From an uncultured Pseudomonadota bacterium (lineage in GTDB: Bacteria; Pseudomonadota; Gammaproteobacteria; Burkholderiales; Thiobacillaceae): a DNA stretch of 22,642 nucleotides. Of this stretch, positions 1 through 7,485 are shown one piece after another. Position 1 is the stretch's first letter. The number at the start of each line of letters is the position of its first letter. A model generated the notes under the pieces. That model worked only from the letters and a program-made list of their open reading frames with translations. It searched no databases and was not told the origin of the DNA. The position numbers and the translations under genes are program-made. The stretch spans positions 1-22,642 of the forward strand of contig CAIXFP010000786.1 of NCBI GenBank assembly GCA_903918705.1. The letters are read 5' to 3'.

Positions 1-896
1 CTGACCAGGTCGTTGGTCTGCATGGCGATCAGGCCCAAGGTGAAAGCCGCTTCCGGATTATTCGGCGCATCCTTGGCCAGGCGTTCGAATTCGCCGCGCG
101 ATTCGATCAGCTTGCCGTCCCGGGCCAGTTGCTTGGCATAGGCCAGGCGCACCTCGCGGGCATCCGGATTGGTCTTGAGAAACTCCGAGAGGTAGGCCTG
201 GGCGGCGTCCTCGTTATCCTTACGCAACAAGATCTGGGCCTTGAGCAGGGCGGCGACTTCCCATTGCGGACGCAGGCTTAGCGCCTCATCCACAGCGGCC
301 AGGGCGCGCGGCAACTGGCCCGCCTGGGTGGCTACCTGGGCGACGGCGAAACGCGATTCCGGCAAGGCGGGATAGGCCGCGGCCAGATCCGAGACCAGGT
401 CGAGCACAGCCGCCTTATCCTTCTGCCGGGCGAACACCCCATGCAACTGGGCAAAATTCTCCGCGCTGTTGCCGGATTTCAACCAGGACTCCAGAGGCGC
501 TCTGGCCTCTCTGACCCGGCCACTGGTCAACAACAGGGTAGCCAGGACTTGCATCGCCTTCTGTGAATCCGGCTCCAGTTCCCACCAGAGTTTGGCATCG
601 CTCAAGGCCAGGGTGGGCATGCGGGCATACTGGGCAAGTTCGACCGCCCGCCGCGTGATGCGCGGATCCCGCGTTTTCGCGGCCAGATCCGCATAGTCCT
701 CGGCGGACAGGCGCAGTTCGCCACGCTGGCTGGCGATCTCGCCGAGCAGGATCTGGTAGAGCACCTGGCTGGTCAGGCCCTGGCTTGCCGGTTTGCTATC
801 GATGGTGATCGGCGGCATCTGGATCACCACCGGCGACTGGGCGCAGGCGGAAAGGGAAACCGCAACGAGTGCGAACGACAGAGGTTTGAGGTTCAT
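1..896 (-). CDS. TPR-repeat lipoprotein, C-terminus beyond the window edge
   Basis: The reading frame opens with ATG at 896 and runs off the left edge, giving about 298 residues with no stop. The N-terminus is a lipoprotein signal: Lys at residue 4, a hydrophobic stretch, then the lipobox L-S-A-C with the lipidated Cys at residue 18. The rest is Ala/Leu-rich helical repeat typical of tetratricopeptide proteins, with phrases such as AAYPALPESRFAVAQVA and NPEAAFTLGLIAMQTNDLV that fit TPR helix pairs. TPR lipoproteins of this type scaffold envelope complexes; the partner here is unknown. It diverges from mutM across a spacer of about 95 bases that should hold promoters for both. The synteny TPR lipoprotein/mutM is recalled from betaproteobacteria. 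Family is well supported, exact role is not. Confidence 0.85.
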   Translation of the reverse strand, partial: MNLKPLSFALVAVSLSACAQSPVVIQMPPITIDSKPASQGLTSQVLYQILLGEIASQRGELRLSAEDYADLAAKTRDPRITRRAVELAQYARMPTLALSDAKLWWELEPDSQKAMQVLATLLLTSGRVREARAPLESWLKSGNSAENFAQLHGVFARQKDKAAVLDLVSDLAAAYPALPESRFAVAQVATQAGQLPRALAAVDEALSLRPQWEVAALLKAQILLRKDNEDAAQAYLSEFLKTNPDAREVRLAYAKQLARDGKLIESRGEFERLAKDAPNNPEAAFTLGLIAMQTNDLV

Positions 897-991
897 GACT
901 GAGCATCCTGTATACGTCGGAACATTATGCTGGCCCATGAGGATTCGGGCAAAGCGATAAGCTAATGGCCTTCCAGCCCCAAATTCGTTCC

Positions 992-1831
992 ATGCCTGAA
1001 CTACCCGAAGTTGAAACCTTGCGGCGCGGTCTGTCGCCGCAGTTGAGCGGGCGCCGCTTCATTGCCGCCGTGGTGCGCGAACCCCGTTTACGCTGGCCGG
1101 TGCCCGCCGACCTGGAAGCCCGCATCGTCGGCCGCGCCATCATCGACCTGCAACGGCGCGGCAAATACCTGCTCTTGCCGCTCAGCACACCGGACCGCGC
1201 GGCGGCATTTTCGGGGGCGCTCATCCTCCACCTGGGCATGTCCGGCAGCCTGCGCCTGCTGCCGCGGGACGCCGCCCTGCGCCGCCATGATCATGTCGAC
1301 CTGATGCTGGACGACGGTCGGGTACTGCGCTACCACGATCCGCGCCGCTTTGGCGCCCTGTTGTGGAGCGAGAATCCCCTGGGGCACCCGCTCCTGGCAG
1401 CCCTGGGCGTGGAGCCCCTGTCCGACGACTTCGACGGTCCCCGCCTGCATGCCCTGTGCCGGGGACGTTCCAGCGCCATCAAGCAGGTCATCATGGATGC
1501 TCACCTCCTGGTGGGGGTGGGCAACATCTACGCCAACGAAGCCCTGTTCCATGCCGGCATCGACCCGCGCGCTCCAGCCGGCGCCCTTTCCCGGCCGCGC
1601 TGCGCGCGCCTGGCCGCGGCCATCAAGACCACCCTGACCGCGGCCATCGCGGCCGGCGGCAGTACCCTGCGGGATTTCGTGGACGGCCACGGCAACCCCG
1701 GCTGGTTTCAGCAGAACTACCGGGTCTATGGCCGCGCCGGACTCCCCTGCACGGTGTGCGGCAGCGTAATCCGCACCCTGCGCCAGGGCGCGCGGGCGAC
1801 CTGTTTCTGCCCGCGCTGCCAACATCGCTGA
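992..1831 (+). CDS. mutM: Formamidopyrimidine-DNA glycosylase (Fpg/MutM)
   Basis: This is a bifunctional base-excision repair enzyme that removes 8-oxoguanine and formamidopyrimidines and nicks the abasic site. At 279 aa it has the usual family length. The protein begins MPELPEVETL; Pro2 becomes the catalytic N-terminal nucleophile and Glu3 the acid, so the start must be 992 and not the in-frame ATG at 965, which would bury Pro2 behind ten residues. The conserved beta-hairpin Lys is present in QRRGKYLL (Lys58 counting Met). The helix-two-turn-helix region contains VGVGNIYANEALF. The C-terminal zinc finger CTVCGS...CFCPRCQ has all four Cys. No clear Shine-Dalgarno precedes either start. The dynamin-like gene follows after 115 bases. 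Confidence 0.97.
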   Translation: MPELPEVETLRRGLSPQLSGRRFIAAVVREPRLRWPVPADLEARIVGRAIIDLQRRGKYLLLPLSTPDRAAAFSGALILHLGMSGSLRLLPRDAALRRHDHVDLMLDDGRVLRYHDPRRFGALLWSENPLGHPLLAALGVEPLSDDFDGPRLHALCRGRSSAIKQVIMDAHLLVGVGNIYANEALFHAGIDPRAPAGALSRPRCARLAAAIKTTLTAAIAAGGSTLRDFVDGHGNPGWFQQNYRVYGRAGLPCTVCGSVIRTLRQGARATCFCPRCQHR

Positions 1832-1946
1832 AGCGCGACCCCGACCCCGGAAATATGAAGGTTTTATGCTAGAGTGCCCGCCAGTATTCGCACTATAAGC
1901 ACGCTGGAAAACACGCCGACCAAAGCGCCCCCTGGAGGAATACCGT

Positions 1947-3911
1947 ATGAGCACCGCCTCGCTCGCCACCGATTTTGAACAATACAGCCAATGGCGCGAG
2001 GACCTCGCGCGCCGCATCAGCGACTACCGGCAATGGCTCAACCGCGAGGATCTCAACGACTCGCAACGGGATCTGCGCCTGCAGCAAGTCATCGATCGCC
2101 TCGGCGAAGACAAACTGCACATCGCCTTTGTCGCCGAGTTCTCCCGCGGCAAATCCGAACTGATCAACGCCATCTTCCTGTCCGACCTGAGACAACGCCT
2201 GTTGCCCTCCACCGCCGGTCGCACCACCATGTGCCCGACGGAACTGCTCTACGACGCCGCCCGGCCGCCCCGGATCGAACTGCTGCCCATCGACACCCGC
2301 GCTGCTTCCGCCACCATCGCGGAGTACAAGAACTACGCGGAAGAGTGGACCTACATCGAAATCGACCCCACTTCGGCCGAAAGCGTCTCCCAGGCCATGC
2401 TGGAAGTGTGCCGGGTAAAGACCGTCACGCTCGAGGACGCCACCAAATTCGGCCTGTACGACCCGCACGACGCGGATGCGGGCGACGGGCTCAACGACGA
2501 CGGCACGGTCACCATTCCCGCCTGGCGCCACGCCATCATCAATTTCCCGCACCCGTTCCTGGAAAAAGGCCTGGTGGTCTACGACACGCCGGGCCTCAAT
2601 GCCATCGGCGTGGAACCGGAACTGACCTTCAACCTGCTGCCCAACGCCCATGCCGTGCTGTTCGTGCTGGCGGCGGACACCGGCGTCACCAAGTCCGACA
2701 TCGAAGTCTGGCGCAACCACATCTACGCCCGCGGCAAGAACCGCGGCCGCCTGGTGGCCCTCAACAAGATCGACGGCCTCTGGGACGAACTCAAGACCGA
2801 AGCCCAGATCGAGGCGGAAATCAATGCCCAGGTAAAGTCCTGCGCCGACCTGCTGGGTGTCGATTCCTCCCAGATCTACCCGGTTTCCGCCCAGAAAGGC
2901 CTGCTGGCCAAGATCAACGGCGACGCCGCCCTGCTCGAAAAGAGCCGCCTGCTCGCCCTGGAGAACGCACTGTCCGAGGAACTCATCTCCTCCAAGCAGT
3001 CCATCGTGCGCGATCAGACCGATGCCGAACTGTCCGACCTGCTGGATTCCAGCGAAGCGCTCCTGGAAGCGCGGCGCCGCGGCATCGACGAACAACTCAC
3101 GGAACTGCGCGGCCTGCAGGGGAAGAACCAGGATGTGGTGGAACACATCATGGTCAAGATCTCCGACGACAAGGAGACCTTCGAGCGCGGGTTGCAGCAG
3201 TTCCAGGCGCTGCGCTCGATCTTCTCGCAGCAGAGCGTCAAGTTGTTTTCCCAGATCGGCATGGACGTGCTGCGCAACGAAGTGCGCGACGCCCGCGAAG
3301 GCATGGTGCAAAGCCGTTTCACCAAGGGCATCCGCGATGCCATGACCAGTTTTTTCCAGCATGTGGACGGCCATCTCGACACCGCCTATGGCCAGGTCGA
3401 GGAAATCAACAAGATGATGGATGCCATGTACCAGAAGCTGAACCGGGAACATGGCATCAACCTGATCGCCATTCCGCCGTTCTCGATCCTGCGCTATCGC
3501 AAGGAGATTCAGCGCCTGGAGGCCGCCTACAACCAGCAGTTCAACACCTTCTACACCTTTCTGACCACCGAGCAGTACACCCTCACCTCGCGCTTCTTCG
3601 AGACCCTGGCCTCGCGCGTGGTGCAGGTGTTCGAAGTGCTCAACAAGGACGTGGACAGCTGGCTCAAGGCCGTGATGTCGCCCATGGAAGGCCAGGTGCG
3701 CGAACACCAGATGCAGTTGCGCCGGCGCCTGGAAAGCGTCAAGCGCATCCACAAGGCCGCCGACACCCTGGAAGACCGCATCGGCGAACTGGAACAGATG
3801 TATACCGAGGTGTCGCGCCAGATCAACGAACTGGGCCATCTATCGGCAAAGGTGCGCGGCCTGCTGGTCGAACCCGCCGGTGCCGCCAGGCAATTCGCGG
3901 AAGCAGCCTGA
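1947..3911 (+). CDS. Bacterial dynamin-like GTPase
   Basis: A 654-aa soluble protein with an N-terminal GTPase domain and a long helical C-terminal half. G1 is FVAEFSRGKSELINAI with GKS at residues 68-70; the first Gly of GxxxxGKS is replaced by Ala63, as I recall for many bacterial dynamin-family proteins. G3 is D213-T-P-G, in YDTPGLNAIG, and G4 is N273-K-I-D. After about residue 330 the sequence is charged and helical (stalk/coiled coil), as expected for membrane-remodelling dynamins. No signal peptide or membrane segment is evident. A strong ribosome binding site, GGAGGAAT, lies just before the ATG. It probably acts on membranes or in stress response, but its substrate membrane cannot be told from sequence. 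It lies directly downstream of mutM. Confidence 0.9.
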   Translation: MSTASLATDFEQYSQWREDLARRISDYRQWLNREDLNDSQRDLRLQQVIDRLGEDKLHIAFVAEFSRGKSELINAIFLSDLRQRLLPSTAGRTTMCPTELLYDAARPPRIELLPIDTRAASATIAEYKNYAEEWTYIEIDPTSAESVSQAMLEVCRVKTVTLEDATKFGLYDPHDADAGDGLNDDGTVTIPAWRHAIINFPHPFLEKGLVVYDTPGLNAIGVEPELTFNLLPNAHAVLFVLAADTGVTKSDIEVWRNHIYARGKNRGRLVALNKIDGLWDELKTEAQIEAEINAQVKSCADLLGVDSSQIYPVSAQKGLLAKINGDAALLEKSRLLALENALSEELISSKQSIVRDQTDAELSDLLDSSEALLEARRRGIDEQLTELRGLQGKNQDVVEHIMVKISDDKETFERGLQQFQALRSIFSQQSVKLFSQIGMDVLRNEVRDAREGMVQSRFTKGIRDAMTSFFQHVDGHLDTAYGQVEEINKMMDAMYQKLNREHGINLIAIPPFSILRYRKEIQRLEAAYNQQFNTFYTFLTTEQYTLTSRFFETLASRVVQVFEVLNKDVDSWLKAVMSPMEGQVREHQMQLRRRLESVKRIHKAADTLEDRIGELEQMYTEVSRQINELGHLSAKVRGLLVEPAGAARQFAEAA

Positions 3912-4080
3912 ACCTGGCCGGTGTAGTGGGTAACCGGGCATGGCGGGCGTACCACCCACGGATCAAGAACGTCCTTGCGCCATGCCCTGCCCTCTCCCCG
4001 CCTCACCAGGGGTGGGGGGCGTCGAGCGCCGCTCCACTCGACTTTGCACAGCCAGGTAACACACCCAGCGGGAAGCCGCA

Positions 4081-4398
4081 CGGCAGTGGGCATCCCACCT
4101 CTATCGCCCGTATCTGCGGTTTCGAGATCGTCGCCTGTGCGCCCGGCTATTGCAACTGCTCGGCAGCCAGGCCGCACTGCTCACCCTGAACCTCCCCGAG
4201 GCGGTCGAGCGCAGCGCCCAGGCCATCGCGGCGCAGTTCGTCGCCCGGGCCACAGCCCCCACCGCTGCGGTATTCGTCGAGGTCGATGTCCGCTCCCTCG
4301 AACTCACCCAGCCCCATTCGGTCGGGGTGGAACAGGTCGGCCTGCATGCCCTGGCCCAGTTGGAATTCGAGCCCTTGCTGGCCTCCCTGGGCATCAAC
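4081..4398 (+). pseudogene. Decayed IS1634-like (IS4 superfamily) transposase fragment
   Basis: An open stretch of about 105 codons has no good start and no matching end. In frame it reads ...LLTLNLPEAVERSAQAIAAQ... followed by VFVEVDVRSLELTQPHSVGVEQVGLHALAQLEFEPLLASLGINA. The pattern of a short spacer, S-x-E-L, P-x-S-V-G-x-E, then G-L-x-A-L-x-Q-L and L-G-I-N resembles, from memory, the N-terminal third of IS1634-type transposases. The similarity stops abruptly at about 4398 and the DDE catalytic core is absent, so this is a dead remnant. An in-frame stop lies at 4057. The flanks 3912-4080 and 4399-4534 hold no gene I can support. The fragment sits exactly where core genes give way to the WD40/ATP-grasp operon. 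Confidence 0.5.
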
Positions 4399-4534
4399 GC
4401 CACCAGACGATTTCACTCCTCTGAGGATGTATCGCATGAGAGAGATCTTGCGGACCGTCGACGTCTATTCTCCTGGCGGCATCCACCCAGAGCAGCAGTG
4501 GATGTCCAGCCTGATGACTTCGGTGATTAGGGCA

Positions 4535-5797
4535 TCAGCTACATTCTTCCATCCCAAACAGGCTCACTACCGAGTCCTGAACATATTGTTCCGCCAACTG
4601 TTCGGCGGCTACCTGGGTTTCCCCCACGGCGATAACGTAGGCGATGCGGTCGCCGTTGTTGATGGGCGGCTTGACCATGTCGCCCGGCGCCTTGAATACG
4701 ACGACCCGACGCACTTGCTCATGAGGCGATTCCGGCAGCTCCAGGGATTCCAGGAGACCTTCTCGATGCGCAATGACCCAACGGATGGCGCTGAACCAGG
4801 AGGGCGGCGTCGCGGCCAGTTCTTCCATGGAATGGCCGAGATGCAGGTTGATCAATTCCCCATAGAGTGAACGCCCCAGGGCATAACCCATCTGATACGG
4901 AATTTGTGCGCTGACCAGCCGTGGATTCACCTCCACCAAAAAGGGACCGTCCGCAGTCATGATCATCTCGACATGGGCAGCGCCGAAGTCGAAGTTCACA
5001 GCGGAGAGGATCTGGTCGACGTAGTCCTGGATGACAGATCTGTCGTAACGGTCCGAGGGGAAGCAGCTGCCACGGATGGCGAAGGACGGCGGCGGGTACA
5101 TCAGCTTGTCGTTGATGCCGAGGTAATGGCGGCCCTCATCGTTGACGAACACGTCACAGCCGATTAGGTTGCCCTGCACGTAGCGCTCGACGGAAAAGCG
5201 ATTGTTGGCGAACACGCCCAGGCCGTAGTCCGTGGGGCCCGGGCGGGCCGCCAGGGTGGCGAGGTAGGCCGCCAGGTCCGCGTCGCAGAACAGCACCGCC
5301 ACGTTCTGGGAGGCGTAGCCGTCCGCGGGTTTCACCAGGGCGGGGTAGCCGACCTCGGCGACGGCCTGGCGCAGGGAGTCGCTGTTCTCGGCCAGCGCAA
5401 AGGCGGATTGCCGCACGCCGTGCCGGGCCAGGGTCTCGCGCACGCTGAACTTGTCGCGCATGAGGCGCGCCGTCTCCGGGTTGAGGAAGCGCAGGCCCAG
5501 GCGCTGCGCGATGCGGCTGGCCTCGATGTTGCGGATGTCGATCAGGCACAACACGGCGTCGAAGGGCAGGCGGGCATGGTCGGCCAGCACCCGGGCCTCG
5601 AAGGCGGCGTAATCGAAGGGGCGGATCTCCACCACCTCCCGGGCCAGGGCCAGGCAATCCAGGGTGATCTTGCCCTGGCGCCGGTACTGCTCCAGGTCGC
5701 TGGTATACAGGGTCACCTGGTGGCCGAGGCTGACCGCGTCCTGCAATACGGTGAAGTCGTTGCCGCCGGGCACGTCGAACAGGAGAAGGTGGGCCAT
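4535..5797 (-). CDS. ATP-grasp ligase, last gene of the peptide/WD40 operon
   Basis: This 420-aa protein has the ATP-grasp carboxylate-amine ligase fold. The N-terminal Rossmann-like pre-ATP domain (1-110) starts MAHLLLFDVPGG. The ATP-binding lysine lies in YPALVKPADGYASQNV (Lys156), the hinge region is SVERYVQG (about 202-209), and Mg-binding residues are H-V-E277 and E-V-N-P-R-L (289-294). The layout and the NPRL helix followed by a long C-terminal lid recall biotin-carboxylase/BacD-type L-amino-acid ligases and PylC, so it probably makes an amide or peptide bond from an acyl phosphate. The substrate is unknown. The start ATG at 5797 lies 5 bases after the upstream stop, and its Shine-Dalgarno GGAG overlaps that stop, which implies translational coupling. 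No terminator was seen downstream. Confidence 0.9.
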   Translation of the reverse strand: MAHLLLFDVPGGNDFTVLQDAVSLGHQVTLYTSDLEQYRRQGKITLDCLALAREVVEIRPFDYAAFEARVLADHARLPFDAVLCLIDIRNIEASRIAQRLGLRFLNPETARLMRDKFSVRETLARHGVRQSAFALAENSDSLRQAVAEVGYPALVKPADGYASQNVAVLFCDADLAAYLATLAARPGPTDYGLGVFANNRFSVERYVQGNLIGCDVFVNDEGRHYLGINDKLMYPPPSFAIRGSCFPSDRYDRSVIQDYVDQILSAVNFDFGAAHVEMIMTADGPFLVEVNPRLVSAQIPYQMGYALGRSLYGELINLHLGHSMEELAATPPSWFSAIRWVIAHREGLLESLELPESPHEQVRRVVVFKAPGDMVKPPINNGDRIAYVIAVGETQVAAEQLAEQYVQDSVVSLFGMEECS

Positions 5798-5802
5798 GGG
5801 GC

Positions 5803-6837
5803 TTACTCCGTAGTGGCGGGTTCGAGGGTTTCCGCCAGGCGGAACCCCATGGTGTAGGCGGCCGAGCGCGGGTTGTGGCCGTGCCGGCGCCGGGTCCGGG
5901 CCAGGTCGCGGAAGCGGGCGAAGCTGCCGCCCCGGGCCACGGCGTAGTCGCCGTGGATTTCCACCAGGTGGTCGCGCACGAATTCCCCGCCCGGGTAGGC
6001 GGCATAGTTCTCGGCCACGTATTCCTCCACGTTGCCGGCCAGGTCCGCCACCCCGAAGCACGAGTCGCCCCCCGCGAACACGCCCACCGGACTGCTGTTG
6101 AACAGGCCAGTCTCCGCCGTGTTGGCGCGGTCCGCGTCGAACTCGGCGCCCCAGGGGAATTCCCGGCCGTCCGGACCGGCGGCGGCATATTCCCATTCCG
6201 CCTCGCCAGGCAGGCGGAACGCCCGCCCGGTCCGTTCGCCCAGCCAGACGCAATAGGCCCGGGCCGAGGCCGCGCTGACGGTGTACACGGGGTGGTTGGC
6301 GAACTCCCGCGGATAGCGGCGGAACGCCCAACTGCTGGGCAGTTCCGGGTGGCGGGTGGCGAGCAGGAAGTCGCGGTATTCCTGGTTGGTCACCGGGTAG
6401 CGGGCGATGGCGTAGGGCTTCAGGCTGACGCCATGGCGCGGGCATTCCTTGGCCAGCCACTTGCGGTCCAGGCCGAGGCCGGCGAGCCGCTCCAGGGCGG
6501 CATCCAGGTCCGCCGGAGCGAGGCCGATCTCGACCTCGCCGCCGGGGATGGCGACCATGGCCGGGCGCAAGGTGTCGATGCGGGGATCACCCAGCAAGGC
6601 GAGCAGGTGCCCCGCCGCCAGCCGCTCCGGCAGGGGAACGTCGACCTGTTCGCACAGCACCGCCAGGTCCGCCGCCGTGCGCCCGGCCAGGCGCGCGTAG
6701 GCCGCCGCCATGGCATCGGCGTAGCGCTCCGGGCGATGGTGGTCGGGCAGGCCGAGGCGCTCGCGGTCGCTCATGGTGCCGCACAGGACCTGCTCGAACA
6801 GCGGCCAGTGCCAGTCCGGGTGGATGCGCTCAGGCAT
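5803..6837 (-). CDS. SUMF1/FGE-fold protein lacking the FGE cysteine pair
   Basis: A 344-aa protein. Residues 1-90 form a helical region I do not recognise. From about residue 93 (AMVAIPGGEVEIG) to the C-terminus it matches the formylglycine-generating-enzyme sulfatase fold: PYAIARYPVTNQEYRDFL, RLPGEAEWEYAAAG, FPWG, DLAGNVEEYV and a terminal MGFRLAETLEP. In genuine FGE the segment after R-G-G-S carries the two copper-binding Cys; here RGGSFARFRDLARTRRR has none. It also lacks the DinB domain of EgtB. It is therefore either a non-oxidative scaffold or a variant non-heme enzyme. Its ATG at 6837 overlaps the flavoprotein gene by 8 bases, and 5 bases separate its stop from the ATP-grasp gene. Confidence 0.9.
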   Translation of the reverse strand: MPERIHPDWHWPLFEQVLCGTMSDRERLGLPDHHRPERYADAMAAAYARLAGRTAADLAVLCEQVDVPLPERLAAGHLLALLGDPRIDTLRPAMVAIPGGEVEIGLAPADLDAALERLAGLGLDRKWLAKECPRHGVSLKPYAIARYPVTNQEYRDFLLATRHPELPSSWAFRRYPREFANHPVYTVSAASARAYCVWLGERTGRAFRLPGEAEWEYAAAGPDGREFPWGAEFDADRANTAETGLFNSSPVGVFAGGDSCFGVADLAGNVEEYVAENYAAYPGGEFVRDHLVEIHGDYAVARGGSFARFRDLARTRRRHGHNPRSAAYTMGFRLAETLEPATTE

Positions 6838-7474
6838 GGGCGGCCTCCGCGGCGGCATGTGCAGCCCCTGCCTGCAGGCGGGCGACCAGGGCCAGGAAGC
6901 GGGCGAGAGCCTGCTGGATGTAGTCCGCGAACCCCGGCTCGAACTGGAAGCCGCCGGCCTGCACCCACTGCTCGGCATCGGAGACGCAGATCTGCTCGCC
7001 CGCCACCAGGCAACCCAGGTAGGCGAAGATGGAACGGGCATCCTGCAGGCCCACCACGCCGCCGGTCCAGCCGGTGGAGGCGCTGCACAACAACAGGGGC
7101 TTGTCGCGGAACGGGTTGACCGCGGCGTGGCGCGGGTCGATGCGGGCCACGCGGGAGACCCAGTCGACGGTGTTCTTGAGGTAGGGCGCGACATGGCCGT
7201 TGTATTCCGGCGAGGCGACGATCAGGGCGTCCGCCGCCCGGAAGCGGCCGTGCAGGGCCATGACTTCGAGCATGGTATCCGCGTCGCGCTCCAGGTCCTG
7301 GTTGAACAGGGGCAGGCGGACTTCGTCGGGGGCCAGCAGGTCGATGCGGCAATGGCCCTCGAGCAGGACGGCGAGGTAATCGAGCAGGCGGCGCTGGTGG
7401 GAATCGCGCCGCAGGCTGCCTGGAAACAGCAGCAGACGCGGCTTGGTCGCGGCGGACTGGCTGGGATGGGCCAT
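6830..7474 (-). CDS. NADPH-dependent FMN reductase-like flavoprotein
   Basis: A 214-aa flavodoxin-fold protein of the NADPH_dep_FMN_red family (SsuE/ChrR/ArsH relatives). The FMN phosphate loop is FPGSLRRDSHQRRLL (residues 17-31), close to the family pattern GSxRxxSxN. The second signature, ALIVASPEYNGHVAPYLKNTVDW (from residue 83), contacts the isoalloxazine ring. Sequence up to about residue 195 is well conserved; the Ala/His-rich tail is not. The start at 7474 was chosen for the Shine-Dalgarno GAGGA about nine bases upstream, which also overlaps the stop region of the WD40 gene; the gap between them is 11 bases. It could supply electrons or reduced flavin to a pathway step, or perform a quinone/nitro-type reduction. 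The physiological substrate is unknown. Confidence 0.92.
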   Translation of the reverse strand: MAHPSQSAATKPRLLLFPGSLRRDSHQRRLLDYLAVLLEGHCRIDLLAPDEVRLPLFNQDLERDADTMLEVMALHGRFRAADALIVASPEYNGHVAPYLKNTVDWVSRVARIDPRHAAVNPFRDKPLLLCSASTGWTGGVVGLQDARSIFAYLGCLVAGEQICVSDAEQWVQAGGFQFEPGFADYIQQALARFLALVARLQAGAAHAAAEAAHA

Positions 7475-7485
7475 GTTGGAAGTCC

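Noticed and set aside
965..991. Longer N-terminus for MutM starting at ATG 965
   Set aside because: Fpg needs Pro at position 2 as nucleophile; only the ATG at 992 gives MPELPE.
1893..3839. Very long minus-strand open frame opposite the dynamin-like gene
   Set aside because: Antisense shadow of a high-GC gene; translation is His/Gln/Val/Gly-rich with no domain, while the plus strand has all GTPase motifs.
3926..4020. GC-rich inverted segments after the dynamin-like gene as a terminator
   Set aside because: Arms are short and imperfect and no T-tract follows.
4286..4870. Plus-strand frame beginning near a GAGGAT motif downstream of the transposase fragment
   Set aside because: Most of it is antisense to the C-terminus of the ATP-grasp gene and has no recognisable protein features.
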